A stretch of 64,000 bases of DNA from Companilactobacillus mindensis DSM 14500 (GTDB taxonomy: Bacteria > Bacillota > Bacilli > Lactobacillales > Lactobacillaceae), in the NCBI RefSeq assembly GCF_001434275.1, contig NZ_AZEZ01000092.1, positions 42,944-106,943 of the forward strand. The letters are read 5' to 3'. This document shows positions 27,528 to 38,984 of the stretch, piece after piece (the stretch's first letter is position 1; each line of letters opens with the position of its first letter). Below the pieces are notes generated by a model. That model made no database searches and was not told the DNA's origin. It worked only from the letters and a program-made list of their open reading frames with translations. The translations under genes and the position numbers were made by a program.

Positions 27528-30380
27528 ATGTTAAATGATAAGATTGTTATTCATGGTGCGCGGGCACATAATTTAAAAAATATTGATGTAACGATACCAC
27601 GTGACAAATTAGTCGTCATGACTGGTCTGTCAGGCTCTGGTAAGAGTTCATTAGCTTTTGATACGCTGTATGCTGAAGGCCAAAGACGTTACGTTGAAAG
27701 TCTATCTTCGTACGCTCGACAATTTTTAGGGCAGATGGATAAGCCAGATGTCGATTCGATCGATGGATTGAGTCCAGCCATCTCGATCGACCAAAAGACG
27801 ACTTCCAAGAACCCACGTTCAACTGTCGGAACCGTTACGGAGATCAATGACTATTTGCGTCTGTTATGGGCACGTGTTGGGACTTCAATTTGTCCTAATG
27901 ACGGAACCAAGATCACTAGCCAATCAGCGCAACAAATGGTTGATGCTATTTTGGCCTTGGAAGATGGTACAAAATTACAAATTTTGTCACCTGTCATCAG
28001 AGCTAAACGTGGCCAACACAAAAAAGCCTTGAATCAAATCAAGAAACAAGGTTACGTCAGAATCAGAGTTGATGGCGAAACTCGTGATATCAGTGAAGAT
28101 ATTGAATTGGATAAGAATAAAAAACATGATATCGATGTTGTCGTTGACCGTATCGTGATCAACGACCATATCAAGTCACGTTTGTTCGATTCAGTTGAAG
28201 CGGCTTTGCGCTTGTCGGATGGCTATATGAACGTTGACGTCATTGGATCTGACATGATGGTTTTCTCTGAAAAGAATGCTTGTCCGCTCTGTGGCTTCAC
28301 TGTTGGCGAACTAGAACCTCGTTTGTTCTCATTCAATGCACCCTTTGGTGCCTGTGAGAACTGTGATGGTTTGGGCGTCAAGCTAGAAGTCGATATGGAT
28401 CTGGTTATTCCTGATCCAAGTAAAACTTTGGCCCAAGGAGCTATCCAACCTTGGAACCCTATCAGTTCACAGTATTATCCGGAGATGTTGGCGCAAGCTT
28501 GTAAAGAATTTGGCATCGACATGAATACACCATTTGAGAAATTGCCAGCTAAGGATCAAGAGATTATTCTGAACGGTTCTGATGGCAAGAATTTCCACTT
28601 CCACTATGAGAATGATTTTGGTGGCGTGCGTGATGTTGATGTGCCATTTGAAGGTGTCATTCCTAACATCAATCGCCGCTACAAGGAAACTAACAGTGAC
28701 TTTACTCGGGAAGTCATGCGTAAATATATGACTGAATTGAAATGTCCAGTTTGTCACGGTAAACGCTTGAATCGTCAAGCCTTGGCTGTGAAAATCAGTG
28801 GCCATGATATCGCTGAAGTATCTGACATGTCGATCAAAGATGAACTTCCATTCTTCAAGCAAGTTACTTTTGGCGAACAAGATACGGTGATTGCTAAACC
28901 GATTTTGAAAGAGGTCAAGGATCGCTTGAGTTTCTTGATCAATGTTGGTTTGGAATACTTGTCACTATCTAGATCAGCGGGAACGCTCTCTGGTGGCGAA
29001 GCACAACGAATTCGTTTGGCTACGCAGATCGGTTCTAATTTGTCGGGGGTGATGTACATTCTTGATGAGCCATCGATCGGTTTGCATCAGCGTGATAATG
29101 ATCGCTTGATCAGTTCCTTGAAGAAGATGCGTGACCTAGGCAATACGTTGATCGTAGTTGAGCACGATGAAGATACTATGCGTGCGGCTGACTATTTGAT
29201 CGATGTTGGTCCGGGTGCTGGTGAAGCAGGTGGTCAGATCGTGGCTGCAGGGACGCCTGAAGAAGTTGAAAAGAATCCCAAGTCATTGACGGGTCAATAT
29301 TTATCCGGTAAGAAATTTGTACCAGTGCCACTCAAACGCCGTCCAGGCAATGGAGAATTCGTTGAAGTTTACGGCGCAGCTGAAAATAATCTCAAAAAGT
29401 TGAACGTGAAGTTTCCTTTAGGCGAATTCATTGTTGTAACTGGGGTTTCTGGTTCTGGTAAATCAACTTTGGTCAATATGATCTTGAAGCGAGCTTTAGC
29501 TCAGAAGATGAATCACAATTCAGAAAAGCCTGGTAAATACAAGAAAATTACTGGCTACGAGAACCTTGAAAAAATGATTGCCATTGATCAAAGTCCAATC
29601 GGACGGACGCCCAGAAGTAATCCAGCTACATATACTGGAGTTTTTGATGACGTACGGGATTTATTTGCGCAGACGAATGAGGCTAAATTGCGTGGCTACA
29701 AGAAGGGCAGATTCTCCTTCAACGTTAAAGGCGGTCGCTGTGAAAATTGTCGTGGTGACGGGATCATCAAAATTGAGATGAATTTCTTGCCCGACGTTTA
29801 CGTTCCGTGTGAAGTTTGTCATGGTACGCGTTACAATTCCGAGACTTTGGAAGTAACTTATAAGGGTAAGAACATTGCCCAAGTGCTTGATATGAAAGTT
29901 AAAGAGGCCCTTGAATTCTTTAGCAACATTCCTAAGATCAAACGGAAGTTACAAACGATCGTTGACGTTGGTCTAGGGTACGTTTCGTTGGGTCAATCCG
30001 CTACACAATTATCTGGTGGTGAAGCGCAACGGATGAAGCTAGCCTCAGAACTTTATAAGAAGTCTAACGGCAAGAACTTCTACATCCTAGATGAACCTAC
30101 AACTGGTTTGCATACGGATGATATCAAACGGCTTTTGGAAGTATTGCAACGCTTAGTCGATGAGGGCAATACGGTCCTTGTTATCGAACACAATTTGGAT
30201 GTGGTCAAATCAGCTGATTGGTTGATCGACCTTGGTCCAGAAGGTGGCGAAGGTGGCGGTACGATCGTTGGTACTGGTACCCCTGAAGACATCAGTAAAA
30301 TCAAGAAGAGTTACACTGGTCAATATTTGAAACCAGTTTTAGAACGTGATACTAAACGTACGAAAGATGCTGAAAAATAA
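27528..30380 (+). CDS. uvrA: Excinuclease ABC subunit A
   Basis: The 950-aa damage-sensing ATPase has two ABC modules. First: Walker [15 protein letters not shown] near 35, a zinc finger starting CPLC near 253, signature [12 protein letters not shown] near 488. Second: Walker [10 protein letters not shown] near 642, zinc finger CENC...CEVC near 740-765, signature [12 protein letters not shown] near 830, Walker [11 protein letters not shown]. Operon with uvrB. Downstream is a repeat element rather than a simple terminator. Confidence 0.97.
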   Translation: MLNDKIVIHGARAHNLKNIDVTIPRDKLVVMTGLSGSGKSSLAFDTLYAEGQRRYVESLSSYARQFLGQMDKPDVDSIDGLSPAISIDQKTTSKNPRSTVGTVTEINDYLRLLWARVGTSICPNDGTKITSQSAQQMVDAILALEDGTKLQILSPVIRAKRGQHKKALNQIKKQGYVRIRVDGETRDISEDIELDKNKKHDIDVVVDRIVINDHIKSRLFDSVEAALRLSDGYMNVDVIGSDMMVFSEKNACPLCGFTVGELEPRLFSFNAPFGACENCDGLGVKLEVDMDLVIPDPSKTLAQGAIQPWNPISSQYYPEMLAQACKEFGIDMNTPFEKLPAKDQEIILNGSDGKNFHFHYENDFGGVRDVDVPFEGVIPNINRRYKETNSDFTREVMRKYMTELKCPVCHGKRLNRQALAVKISGHDIAEVSDMSIKDELPFFKQVTFGEQDTVIAKPILKEVKDRLSFLINVGLEYLSLSRSAGTLSGGEAQRIRLATQIGSNLSGVMYILDEPSIGLHQRDNDRLISSLKKMRDLGNTLIVVEHDEDTMRAADYLIDVGPGAGEAGGQIVAAGTPEEVEKNPKSLTGQYLSGKKFVPVPLKRRPGNGEFVEVYGAAENNLKKLNVKFPLGEFIVVTGVSGSGKSTLVNMILKRALAQKMNHNSEKPGKYKKITGYENLEKMIAIDQSPIGRTPRSNPATYTGVFDDVRDLFAQTNEAKLRGYKKGRFSFNVKGGRCENCRGDGIIKIEMNFLPDVYVPCEVCHGTRYNSETLEVTYKGKNIAQVLDMKVKEALEFFSNIPKIKRKLQTIVDVGLGYVSLGQSATQLSGGEAQRMKLASELYKKSNGKNFYILDEPTTGLHTDDIKRLLEVLQRLVDEGNTVLVIEHNLDVVKSADWLIDLGPEGGEGGGTIVGTGTPEDISKIKKSYTGQYLKPVLERDTKRTKDAEK

Positions 30381-30437
30381 GATCTATTTAATTTTTGAAC
30401 ATTAATTCAAAAAGACTTTTGATTCAAATTTTTAGTT

Positions 30438-30594
30438 CTTTTTCAACTTTGGTTACACACAATTATTTAGATATTCTAATAGGCCATCCAAAACTGGATG
30501 ACCTTTTTAGTATTGTTTTAAATAAAATGTTGAATCATTAGAATCTACCGGGATTTCATGGAAGACGGCAGTGAATAATCAATTTTTGAATCAA
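30438..30594. mobile_element. Second, core-deleted copy of the MITE-like element
   Basis: Between convergent uvrA and the antiporter gene, in the opposite orientation to the 2.1-kb copy. It starts CTTTTTCAACTTTGGTT (30438-30454), keeps the GGCCATCC/GGATGACC hairpin (30482-30503) and the following AT-rich stretch up to GAATCATTAGA, then jumps straight to CCGGGATTTCATGGAAGACGG, so the roughly 190-bp folded core is missing. The right terminal repeat is degenerate (AATCAATTTTTGAA). Outside it, TTTGATTCAAA (30418-30428) faces TTTGAATCAAA (30585-30595), a locus-specific inverted flank. Confidence 0.6.
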
Positions 30595-30610
30595 AGACCT
30601 TTTTTAGAAA

Positions 30611-30643
30611 AAAAGCAGCTGCCCAATTAGGACAGCTGCTTTA
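30611..30643 (-). terminator. Terminator of the Na+/H+ antiporter gene
   Basis: Stem AAGCAGCTGTCC / GGGCAGCTGCTT (minus-strand reading, one G-T pair) over TAATT, followed on the minus strand by a T-run that extends below 30611. Confidence 0.88.
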
Positions 30644-30648
30644 AATAA

Positions 30649-32673
30649 TTATTCTTCATTAATGGATTGTAGATAAACTAACTGATCGGTAGAAATTTGT
30701 TCATATAAGGCACCCCCGAGTTCTGGAGTAAATTCTTTAGAACTGACTTTAGTTTGAATATAAGTATTTTCTTGTTGAAAGGCTTCAATCAATAATTCGT
30801 TTTGATTTTGTTCAAATTCTTCGTGACTAGCAAAGTTAGCTGTTAGGCGGCGGTGTCTTTCGTCATAAGCTTTGCGGGCAATATTTATTTCTCGGTGGCT
30901 GGAAGAATCATTCACCAAACTTTGATTGAGATAGCTAACGATTTTTTCGTAAGGCTTTTTTTCAACCACAGCCATTTGTTGCCATAATTTACGGTTGCGT
31001 TCGATCATTTCAGCTCGATTGACGTGTTGATGATGTTTCATATTGTGGAATAATTTGCGACGCTTGCGAGCTTTGGAAGACAGGGATAAACGGTCGACGA
31101 GATTGAACTTTAAGAAGAGATTTAATCTTTGAAAATTACTCTGCTGATATTGCAAGATAGTTCGCTTAGCGACCCGCATGTAAAGGTCAGCGTTGAGACT
31201 GGAGATCTCCTTGTTGCGTAGCATATCTTCAATAGTCTGTTGTTCAAGTTCAAAACAGTTGTCAAAAACAATCGTTAGTTTTGACTTATCGATGTGACCT
31301 TCAACGGTTCTTTGACCGTCCAAAATATTAACGACTTGACTGATACTAATAGAGTCACCGTGACGGGTTTGCAGTGAGACGATGGCGTTGTCGACCATTT
31401 TAGTTTTAGCATCGGCCAATTCGGCTTCACTGTATTTGGAAACTTGTTGTGGCAACAATAATGGCAAGATCAAAGTTGGCACTAATAAACTGGTCAAAAT
31501 AACTACGGTCGCTATAAAGATAATGTCATTTCGGTATGGGAACGGCTGACCATTTAAAGTTAGTGGCAATGAGAAGGCCATTGCTAAGGTGATTGTTCTA
31601 TGAACGCCACTGTAAGCCATAACGATACTGTTGGCATGTTTTTCATGTTTATCCCAAGCTCGAATTCTAGCAAAGTCCCAATTAGTCCAGAAGTAGCGCA
31701 TGACCGTCATAATAATGTAGAGCAAGATACCGACGCCGACGAGAATATAGACGGAACTGGCGTCATGCTTGCGCAAGTTGATAATAACGCTTGGCAATGA
31801 TAGTCCCAAAAGGACAAAGACGATACCATTTAGAATACTGGAAAAAATTGACCAAGTACTGGTCATAACGATCTGTAACCGTGAACTGGTCAAACGTAAC
31901 CGGTTTTGTTGAATACCGTGGATCAAACCAGTGACAACGACAGCCAAGATACCGGAGACGCCGACAGCTTCAGCGATTAAGTAGACGGCAAAAGGTGTCA
32001 ATAAGGTAAAAGGTACGATAACTGAAGGGGCATCAACGTGCATATTGATCAAACGCAAACGGATCGCCACGATAAAGGCTCCTAAAATGGCACCCAAAAT
32101 GATTCCACCAAAGAAGACATAAAAGAAGTTGCCGATACCGTTCAACAGTGAAAATTTTCCGGTAATTGCAGCAGCAATAGCCAAGTTTAAAGCTACAATA
32201 CCGGAAGCATCGTTGAATAAGGATTCGTTTTCCAGCGTACCCATGACGTTAGTGGGTACTAACATATTGTTGGTTATCGAACTGACGGCAACTGCGTCCG
32301 TTGGCGTAATGATGGCTCCTAACGCAAAGGCCAAGGCTAACGGCATGCTAGGGATGATCAGATGCGTTACGAAACCAACAATTAAGATTGAAATGATAGC
32401 CAGTTCCACGGCCAGTGAAAAGGTCGTTCCGAACTGATGGGTCAAACGAGATAGGCTGGTATTTTGACCATCATTGAACATCAGAACGGAAATAATGACC
32501 AGTAGAAAAATTTCTGGTTCTAGTTCGAAATGTTTGTAGATCGGAAAGAATGAAAAGATTAGCCCGACAGCGATTTGAATGAACGCTACGGGAATTTTTT
32601 TGAACTCCCATGAGATGACATTGGCAGCTACGACTGCCGCAATCAATAAGAGCACTAAGAATACGGTGTCCAT
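30649..32673 (-). CDS. CPA1-type Na+/H+ antiporter
   Basis: The 674-aa protein has about twelve membrane helices in residues 1-405 and a long charged cytoplasmic tail of about 260 aa. Motifs such as ALGAIITPTDAVAVSS and ENESLFNDASGIVALNLA (the ND ion-binding pair near residue 153) place it in the NhaP/CPA1 family. It exchanges Na+ or K+ for H+; cation preference is not readable. The start has a G-rich site AAGGGGGGGA. It is divergent from rapZ and convergent with uvrA. Confidence 0.92.
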   Translation of the reverse strand: MDTVFLVLLLIAAVVAANVISWEFKKIPVAFIQIAVGLIFSFFPIYKHFELEPEIFLLVIISVLMFNDGQNTSLSRLTHQFGTTFSLAVELAIISILIVGFVTHLIIPSMPLALAFALGAIITPTDAVAVSSITNNMLVPTNVMGTLENESLFNDASGIVALNLAIAAAITGKFSLLNGIGNFFYVFFGGIILGAILGAFIVAIRLRLINMHVDAPSVIVPFTLLTPFAVYLIAEAVGVSGILAVVVTGLIHGIQQNRLRLTSSRLQIVMTSTWSIFSSILNGIVFVLLGLSLPSVIINLRKHDASSVYILVGVGILLYIIMTVMRYFWTNWDFARIRAWDKHEKHANSIVMAYSGVHRTITLAMAFSLPLTLNGQPFPYRNDIIFIATVVILTSLLVPTLILPLLLPQQVSKYSEAELADAKTKMVDNAIVSLQTRHGDSISISQVVNILDGQRTVEGHIDKSKLTIVFDNCFELEQQTIEDMLRNKEISSLNADLYMRVAKRTILQYQQSNFQRLNLFLKFNLVDRLSLSSKARKRRKLFHNMKHHQHVNRAEMIERNRKLWQQMAVVEKKPYEKIVSYLNQSLVNDSSSHREINIARKAYDERHRRLTANFASHEEFEQNQNELLIEAFQQENTYIQTKVSSKEFTPELGGALYEQISTDQLVYLQSINEE

Positions 32674-32751
32674 AAAAGGTCCCCCCCTTGATTAGTTTAA
32701 TTTTATCGCAAAAACACTCTAAAAAATATGTCTAGCAATCATTCACGTAAA

Positions 32752-32780
32752 GTGACACGCCCGGGTCGTTGTGTTATGCT
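32752..32780 (+). promoter_or_regulatory. Promoter of rapZ-mgfK-whiA
   Basis: GTGACA, 17-bp spacer, TATGCT, about 24 bp before the rapZ start. Confidence 0.6.
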
Positions 32781-32803
32781 TATATCCGAATGTGAGGTGC
32801 AAT

Positions 32804-33721
32804 ATGGCAGAAGATATGCTTAGTTTAGTTATCGTTACCGGAATGAGTGGTGCAGGTAAAACTGTTGCCATGCAGTCGTTTGAAGATTTAGGATATTTCT
32901 GTATTGATAACATGCCACCAAACTTGCTTCCAAAATTTTGGGAGTTGGTTCATGAATCTGGCAAAATCAACAAGGTAGCTTTAGTTGTAGATATTAGATC
33001 GCGGTCATTTTACGATGAGATTTTCTCAATGCTCTCTAAAATGGACGAAGATGAACAAGAGAAACACCAAAAAGTTGACATGAAGATTCTCTTCTTGAAT
33101 GCTTCCGATGCTGAGTTGGTTTCCCGCTACAAGGAAACTCGTCGCAGCCATCCGCTAGCTATGGAAGGCCGTCTGTTGGACGGAATTCATAAAGAACGAG
33201 AACTTCTCAATGAAATCAAAGGTCGAGCATCAGTTGAGATCGATACGACTGATTTGACGCCACGCCAACTCCGTGAAGAAATTTTTGCTAATTTCCAAGA
33301 GAGCTCGGAAGTACCAACCTTTCACATTGAAGTGATGTCATTTGGCTTTAAGTATGGTTTGCCAATTGATGCTGATATTGTTATGGATGTCAGATTTTTA
33401 AGAAATCCTTTCTATGTTAAAGAATTAAAGACAAAGACTGGGGTCGATAAGCCTGTTTACGATTATGTAATGGACGATACCGAAACTCAAGACTTTTATA
33501 AAAAACTGTACGATTTATTGAAGAGTATTATTCCTGGATATGAAAAAGAAGGTAAGACAAGTTTAACAATTGCTATCGGCTGTACTGGTGGTCAACACCG
33601 TTCAGTGGCAATTGCCCAGCGTTTAGGGACTGACTTGAAAAAGTTGGACTATTACGTAGACATTACTCATCGTGACATGGAAAAATCTCAAAAGAAGGTA
33701 ATCGAACATGGCAACAAATAG
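32804..33721 (+). CDS. rapZ: RNase adapter protein RapZ / YvcJ nucleotide-binding protein
   Basis: The 305-aa P-loop protein has Walker [22 protein letters not shown] near residue 12, a Walker B-like VVDIRSR near 62 and a C-terminal domain with [16 protein letters not shown] near 265. The E. coli member controls GlmZ/GlmS; the Bacillus member YvcJ hydrolyses GTP and affects competence. I take ATG at 32804, preceded by GAGGTG; the 11 upstream in-frame residues lack a ribosome binding site. It overlaps mgfK by 14 bp. Confidence 0.94.
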   Translation: MAEDMLSLVIVTGMSGAGKTVAMQSFEDLGYFCIDNMPPNLLPKFWELVHESGKINKVALVVDIRSRSFYDEIFSMLSKMDEDEQEKHQKVDMKILFLNASDAELVSRYKETRRSHPLAMEGRLLDGIHKERELLNEIKGRASVEIDTTDLTPRQLREEIFANFQESSEVPTFHIEVMSFGFKYGLPIDADIVMDVRFLRNPFYVKELKTKTGVDKPVYDYVMDDTETQDFYKKLYDLLKSIIPGYEKEGKTSLTIAIGCTGGQHRSVAIAQRLGTDLKKLDYYVDITHRDMEKSQKKVIEHGNK

Positions 33722-34742
33722 AATAGTTCGGGTCGTCAAAGGACGTCGCCCAAGAGTTGTTGTTATAGGTGGGGGTACTGGTTTACCAGTTGTATTAAAT
33801 AGTTTAAGAAACATGGATGCCAATATTACGGCTATTGTAACGGTTGCCGATGATGGGGGATCATCAGGTATCATTCGTGATTATATCAACGTTGTCCCTC
33901 CTGGGGATATCAGAAACGTTTTGGCTTCACTATCTGACTTGCCACAAGTTGATTTGGATGTGTTTCAATATCGATTCAAAACTAACGATGATTTCTTCTC
34001 CGGTCATGCGATCGGTAATTTGATCATTGCGGCTTTGACGGAAATGTCACCTAATATTTTTGATGCCGTTCAAGTGCTTTCTAAGATGATGCACGTTGAT
34101 GGCCACGTTTATCCAGCTAGCAATACTAAGTTGACTTTGCACGCTGAATTTACTGATGGGACCAAATTAGCTGGGGAACACGAAATTACCCACTCAGGTA
34201 AACATGTCAAACGAGTTTGGGTCACTAATTCGGATGAACCTGAAAAGGAACCTAAGTCAGTGATTTCCGTTATTGCTTCAATTATGCAGGCTGACGTAGT
34301 TGTTTTGGGCCCTGGTAGTTTATTCACCAGTATCTTGCCTAATTTAATGGTCAGCGATATCGGTGAAGCTCTTAGACAGACTTCAGCTGAAGTGGTTTAT
34401 ATTTGTAATATTATGACTCAGATCGGTGAAACAGAAGGCTTTACGGATGCGGATCACGTTCGAGTTCTGAACCGTCACTTAGGTGGCAACTATATTGATA
34501 CAGTCCTAGTCAACACGCGTAAAATTCCGGATGGCTATGTCGATAAGAAGAAATACGACGAATATGTCAATCAAGTTAAAACCGACTTTAAAGGTTTAAG
34601 AGAAATGGGCTGCAAAGTTATCCAAGATGACTTCTTATCATTGCACGATAACGGAGCTTACCATGATGGTAAAAAGGTTGCAAATGAGATTTTGAATCTG
34701 TCTTTGCAATCGGGAAATAGAAAAAATGAGGTGAGACGTTAG
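33708..34742 (+). CDS. mgfK: Gluconeogenesis factor YvcK/MgfK
   Basis: The 344-aa CofD-like protein starts with a basic lead and the nucleotide-sugar-binding loop [13 protein letters not shown] near residue 20, followed by [13 protein letters not shown] and PGDIRN. In Bacillus it is needed for growth on gluconeogenic carbon sources, influences cell-wall synthesis and binds UDP-GlcNAc. The start lies inside the end of rapZ; the stop overlaps the whiA start, so the three genes are translationally coupled. Confidence 0.94.
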   Translation: MATNRIVRVVKGRRPRVVVIGGGTGLPVVLNSLRNMDANITAIVTVADDGGSSGIIRDYINVVPPGDIRNVLASLSDLPQVDLDVFQYRFKTNDDFFSGHAIGNLIIAALTEMSPNIFDAVQVLSKMMHVDGHVYPASNTKLTLHAEFTDGTKLAGEHEITHSGKHVKRVWVTNSDEPEKEPKSVISVIASIMQADVVVLGPGSLFTSILPNLMVSDIGEALRQTSAEVVYICNIMTQIGETEGFTDADHVRVLNRHLGGNYIDTVLVNTRKIPDGYVDKKKYDEYVNQVKTDFKGLREMGCKVIQDDFLSLHDNGAYHDGKKVANEILNLSLQSGNRKNEVRR

Positions 34743-35677
34743 TGGTTTCTTATGCAAGTGAGGTTAAACAAGAACTCACAAAATTAGTCGTTCATCCAGA
34801 GCACGCTCGAGTTGAATTGTCAGCTTTGATGCGGATGAATGGCTCATTAAGTTTACAAAATCATCACTTTGTCTTAACCGCACAGACTGAGAACGCTGCA
34901 ATTGCCAGAAGAATTTTTTCTTTGATAAAGCAAAAGTATGGTATGGAATCAGAATTACTCGTGCGTAAGAAGATGAAATTGAAGAAGAATAATCAATATC
35001 TAGTTCGTTTAAAACGTCATACGAATGAAGTTTTAACTGATTTGGATATTTTGGATGAATCAGGTCTATCGATCAACACTGATGTACCTGAAGAAGTTCT
35101 CAATGAAGATCAACGGATGCGCTCGTATTTAAGAGGAGCTTTTTTAGCAACTGGTAGTGTCAATAACCCTGAGACTTCCAGATACCATTTGGAGATCTAC
35201 TCATTATACGAAGATCATAATGAAGGTATTGCCCAAATGATGAATTATTTTCATTTAAACGCCAGAACAACCAAGCGTCGCAATGGTTATATCGTCTATT
35301 TGAAAGAAGCAGAAAAAATTGCTGATTTCTTGCAGTTGATCGGTGCAACTAATTCAATGTTGCAGTTTGAAGATATCCGGATCGTCCGCGATATGCGAAA
35401 CTCAGTTAACCGTTTGGTCAACTGTGAAAATGCTAATATCAACAAGACAGTAGCTGCCGCAGAACGCCAGATCGAAAATATCAAGCATCTGCAAGCGACT
35501 GTAGGTTTGGATTCGTTGCCAGATAAATTACAAGAGATCGCTGTTTTACGATTAGAGAACCCTGAAGTTTCATTGAAGGAACTAGGAGATATGGTCCCTA
35601 GTGGTCCAATTTCTAAATCAGGTATCAATCACCGTTTAAGAAAATTGAATGAACTGGCTGAAACAGCGAAAGTCTAG
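34742..35677 (+). CDS. whiA: WhiA-family DNA-binding protein
   Basis: The 311-aa protein has two LAGLIDADG-like lobes (residues 1-200; [15 protein letters not shown] near 130 is typical) and a C-terminal helix-turn-helix (about 260-305, [26 protein letters not shown] in pieces). WhiA regulates sporulation in Streptomyces, and cell division and chromosome segregation in Bacillus. GTG start overlaps the mgfK stop, with GAGGTGAG upstream. Confidence 0.94.
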   Translation: MVSYASEVKQELTKLVVHPEHARVELSALMRMNGSLSLQNHHFVLTAQTENAAIARRIFSLIKQKYGMESELLVRKKMKLKKNNQYLVRLKRHTNEVLTDLDILDESGLSINTDVPEEVLNEDQRMRSYLRGAFLATGSVNNPETSRYHLEIYSLYEDHNEGIAQMMNYFHLNARTTKRRNGYIVYLKEAEKIADFLQLIGATNSMLQFEDIRIVRDMRNSVNRLVNCENANINKTVAAAERQIENIKHLQATVGLDSLPDKLQEIAVLRLENPEVSLKELGDMVPSGPISKSGINHRLRKLNELAETAKV

Positions 35678-35698
35678 AAAACGGAACAAACCAATCAA

Positions 35699-35733
35699 AA
35701 AAGCTTGAGAAAATTAATTTCTCAAACTTTTTT
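35699..35733. terminator. Bidirectional terminator between whiA and the convergent membrane protein gene
   Basis: TTGAGAAA / TTTCTCAA core with AAG/CTT continuation across one mismatch, A-run on the left and T-run on the right, so it can serve both strands. Confidence 0.82.
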
Positions 35734-37462
35734 ATTTTGCCCAAATTTTCTTAACTGTTGGAGTAATCAAAATTCCTAGTAAAGCGATGAATAAAACAAA
35801 CGACATCCAAATAATCGAAGGATAGAAACGTGGTTGGATTTGAGTGATCGAGTAAGTAGCCGTTTTTAAATTTTTAGGCGAGTTAACCGTGATAAAACTG
35901 TTATTTATCGACCAGTCGGCTGGTTTATTATTGAGAGTGATTCGATAATTTAACGAGGAATAACCGAAGACTGGCAAAGTGATTTTACCTTTAGGTACAT
36001 TTTCGCCAGTTAAAGTAAGGCTGTTGACGGTACTGGTATGTTGCAAAAGAACATCACGTCCTTTGATCGTACCCAAGTGATCAGCCAATAAGTAAACTAG
36101 TTGTGGATCAAGGTTCAGACCGCCACTATCTTTTTGAAGTTTAGTCGTGTCAGGTGAGTAGTCCGGAATTAAAGTTCGAATCAGTTTGTCGCTAGTGATA
36201 CCAGTTGAAGTCAGTTTAGCATCGGTATTTTGAGGGACAAACTTTTGAGTGTTTTCGGTAACGATGGGAAGATTAGCTTTTTTGTGATATTGACTGGTCA
36301 AAGCAACTTTTAAGGCGAAGGGATAAGCGATGACAGTCATTGCCAACATTATGATGCGAGCCGTTTTTTGACTAAAATTGATTAGAACGAAGATGATCGG
36401 TACCATGCCTAAGAATGGAGCAAAGCGCCAGTTAGCAACTTGAAAATTATTAATGATGGGAACGTGTCCCAAAAATCCCCAAGGAATAATATTAGTTGAA
36501 AATAGTATCAACGCCAATTCGATATACAACCAAGGCAACAGCTGCTTGAGTTTATCTTTTTTGATACCGATAAAAGTTGCCACCAACAGCAAAATCGATG
36601 CTAGTGAAATAGCTGATTTGGAGTTCCAACGTGACTTTATGAACAGAGTCCAGATGGGGTCGCTTAGAATATGGCCTTTACCAAAGGGTGACAGCAAACC
36701 AGTTTTGGAAATAGTCACTAATCGATAAATTATCGGTAAACATAAAATGACTGTCAAAAGAGCTGCAACTGTCAAATTGATCCAAGGGATGTAAGTTTTT
36801 TTGATAATTGATTCAATGACTAAGAAAATACCAGCAATCAAAGTAATGGCGACGGCACTCAGGAGGTGGGAATTGATCACGATCGTCATCAATAGAGCGG
36901 TTTTAATGATGAGCCGTGGGTTTATTTGTTTGCTTTCGACGGCTTCTTTGAGCGTGAAAATAATTGGAAAGGCAAAGATCATTACGATGGCAGAGCCCGT
37001 TTGCATTTCAGTGACTAAATCTCTTAAAGCTGAACCAGATAATGTAAAAACTGACGCCGCTAAAATGGCATTTTGACTGTCAAAGCGTTTGTTTAAGGAC
37101 AAGAATGAAACGATAAAAGTCAAACCAAAAATCAGTGATTTAATAGCAATAATCTGGTGGATCGGCGTTAAAAAGTTCGTAACTAACACCAAAGGCCACA
37201 AAGTGAAATCGGGATACATGCCATTGATAGCTTGGCCAGTATAAAAAAAGGAATTAAAGTTGACCCAGCTAGGCAGTGAATGGTTCAAAAAAGCCAAGCG
37301 AATTTCGGCAATCCTTTCAGAATGGAAGAAAGTATCGTTGGAAGCAATCATGTAATTGAAGTGAAACTGCCAAAGAGTCCAAACGAATAAGGCCAAGAAG
37401 AAAAGTAGAGCGACTGAAATAGTGCGTAATGCGGGTTTATTTTTAAAATTCAAAACATACAC
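35732..37462 (-). CDS. Large polytopic membrane protein (PTPS-related / YfhO-like)
   Basis: The 576-aa protein has roughly twelve hydrophobic helices, a first extracytoplasmic loop with the acidic DTFFHSERIAEIR motif near residue 43, and a C-terminal non-membrane region (about 400-545) before a last helix. The early acidic motif and layout resemble GT-C-type glycosyltransferases and the 6-pyruvoyl-tetrahydropterin-synthase-related membrane proteins of lactobacilli. A role in glycosylating an envelope polymer is possible but unproven. The start has AGGAGTGT upstream. Confidence 0.75.
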   Translation of the reverse strand: MYVLNFKNKPALRTISVALLFFLALFVWTLWQFHFNYMIASNDTFFHSERIAEIRLAFLNHSLPSWVNFNSFFYTGQAINGMYPDFTLWPLVLVTNFLTPIHQIIAIKSLIFGLTFIVSFLSLNKRFDSQNAILAASVFTLSGSALRDLVTEMQTGSAIVMIFAFPIIFTLKEAVESKQINPRLIIKTALLMTIVINSHLLSAVAITLIAGIFLVIESIIKKTYIPWINLTVAALLTVILCLPIIYRLVTISKTGLLSPFGKGHILSDPIWTLFIKSRWNSKSAISLASILLLVATFIGIKKDKLKQLLPWLYIELALILFSTNIIPWGFLGHVPIINNFQVANWRFAPFLGMVPIIFVLINFSQKTARIIMLAMTVIAYPFALKVALTSQYHKKANLPIVTENTQKFVPQNTDAKLTSTGITSDKLIRTLIPDYSPDTTKLQKDSGGLNLDPQLVYLLADHLGTIKGRDVLLQHTSTVNSLTLTGENVPKGKITLPVFGYSSLNYRITLNNKPADWSINNSFITVNSPKNLKTATYSITQIQPRFYPSIIWMSFVLFIALLGILITPTVKKIWAK

Positions 37463-37514
37463 TCCTATAAAAAATAAATAATCCAGGCTTTAATTATACT
37501 TCATTTGACTAAGA

Positions 37515-37552
37515 CAAAAAAATAGCTCACGGTCGATTATGGCTGTGAACTA
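37515..37552 (-). terminator. Terminator of the DHA2 transporter gene
   Basis: TAGTTCAC / GTGAGCTA stem on the minus strand (one G-T pair), ending in seven T. A T-run on the other side also allows plus-strand use. Confidence 0.75.
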
Positions 37553-37572
37553 AATTTTTTTAATGTTAGTAA

Positions 37573-38964
37573 TTAATTAGTTTTTTTATTGTTTTTGATC
37601 AATAATGCAAAAATGAAACCGATAATTGACATGCCGAAGAAGAAGGCAAAGACTCTTTGGTAACCGATCAAACCATTGTTAGCTGGCAAGTGGTGATTTT
37701 GATTAGTAGTAACTAGAATCAAAGTTGCCAAGCTGACGCCGAGTGAACCGAGTAACTGTCTAACTGTCGTAATGATTGCGGTGCCGTGGGGAATTAAATC
37801 TTCAGGTAACGCATTGCCACCGAGTGTAGTTGCCGGCATCATTACGAACGCATTGCCGCCTTCGATCAAAGTAGCAATCAAGATCATAGGCCAGATACTG
37901 AGCTTAGCCTGAATAACGAATAGCAAGAACCAACCGACTACGATCATCGACATACCAGTGATCAAGGTTGATTTGAAACCGATCCGATCAGCCAAACGTC
38001 CAGTCAACGGATTGAGAATACTCAACACGATGGCTGGTGGAACTAGGGCTAAACCGGACATCAAAACTGAAGTATGTAAAATATTTTGATAGTAAAGTGG
38101 ATAAATAATTGTCACCACGATCAAAGATATGTAAGAAAAGCCAGTCAAAAGAACGGCCAGATCAAAATTGAAATTCTTCATAACTTTGAGATCAAGTAGT
38201 GGTTCTTGTTTGGTGAGCTGACGATGAATGAATAAAAATGTCAAAATCAAACTGATAACTAAGAGAATTATCAGATTAGTACCAAAACTCTTAGTAGCTC
38301 CGGCTTGATTGACGACGTATAGCAAGCCGATCAGACCAAGTAAATAAACTGTGGAGATCAGATCGAGACTGGCTTTGTGACGAGGCATGACATCCTTGAT
38401 ATTGATCAAACCACTGATAAAGATAACAATCATGATCAGTAGAAAAATCACGAATAATCCTTGCCATTGTAAAAAGTTCAAAACGATTCCTGAGATAATT
38501 GGACCACTGGCCAAAGCTGATCCCATGACCAATCCAGCGTAACCCATAGTGGCGCCACGTTTGGACTCAGGTGTGATGGTCATCAAAACAGATTGAAACG
38601 ATGGGAACAATATCCCGACACCGATAGCTTCCAAACCACGGCCTAGCATAGCCATCGGAAAGTTAGGGGCAATAATAATAACGAAAGTACCAATGGCAAA
38701 AATTGCCACAACGCTCAAAAAGATTTTTTTAAACGAAAAGTTGTTCAATAGCCATGGACTAATAGGCATCATAATACACATTATTAACATAAAACCGGTC
38801 GTCAGCCATTGAATCGTTGGCGCAGTGACGCCGAAGAATTTCATCAATGTTGGGTAAGCAGTTGAAAGCGACGACTGACTGATCGACATTGTGAAGGTTC
38901 CGGACAACAACGTGATTATGAATAATTTTCGAGCAAGGCTATTTTGAATTTCACCCTTATTCAT
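37573..38964 (-). CDS. DHA2-family (EmrB/QacA type) MFS drug exporter
   Basis: The 463-aa protein has about fourteen helices. It shows the MFS motif GRLADRIGFKS, the antiporter-type motif GRGLEAIGVGILFPSFQSVLM and the helix-5 motif GPIISGIVL typical of proton-coupled drug exporters. Substrates are unknown. The start is preceded by AAGGGATATATTT. Direct repeats upstream suggest a local repressor, but no regulator gene is adjacent. Confidence 0.9.
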   Translation of the reverse strand: MNKGEIQNSLARKLFIITLLSGTFTMSISQSSLSTAYPTLMKFFGVTAPTIQWLTTGFMLIMCIMMPISPWLLNNFSFKKIFLSVVAIFAIGTFVIIIAPNFPMAMLGRGLEAIGVGILFPSFQSVLMTITPESKRGATMGYAGLVMGSALASGPIISGIVLNFLQWQGLFVIFLLIMIVIFISGLINIKDVMPRHKASLDLISTVYLLGLIGLLYVVNQAGATKSFGTNLIILLVISLILTFLFIHRQLTKQEPLLDLKVMKNFNFDLAVLLTGFSYISLIVVTIIYPLYYQNILHTSVLMSGLALVPPAIVLSILNPLTGRLADRIGFKSTLITGMSMIVVGWFLLFVIQAKLSIWPMILIATLIEGGNAFVMMPATTLGGNALPEDLIPHGTAIITTVRQLLGSLGVSLATLILVTTNQNHHLPANNGLIGYQRVFAFFFGMSIIGFIFALLIKNNKKTN

Positions 38965-38984
38965 AAATATATCCCTTCTTTGTT

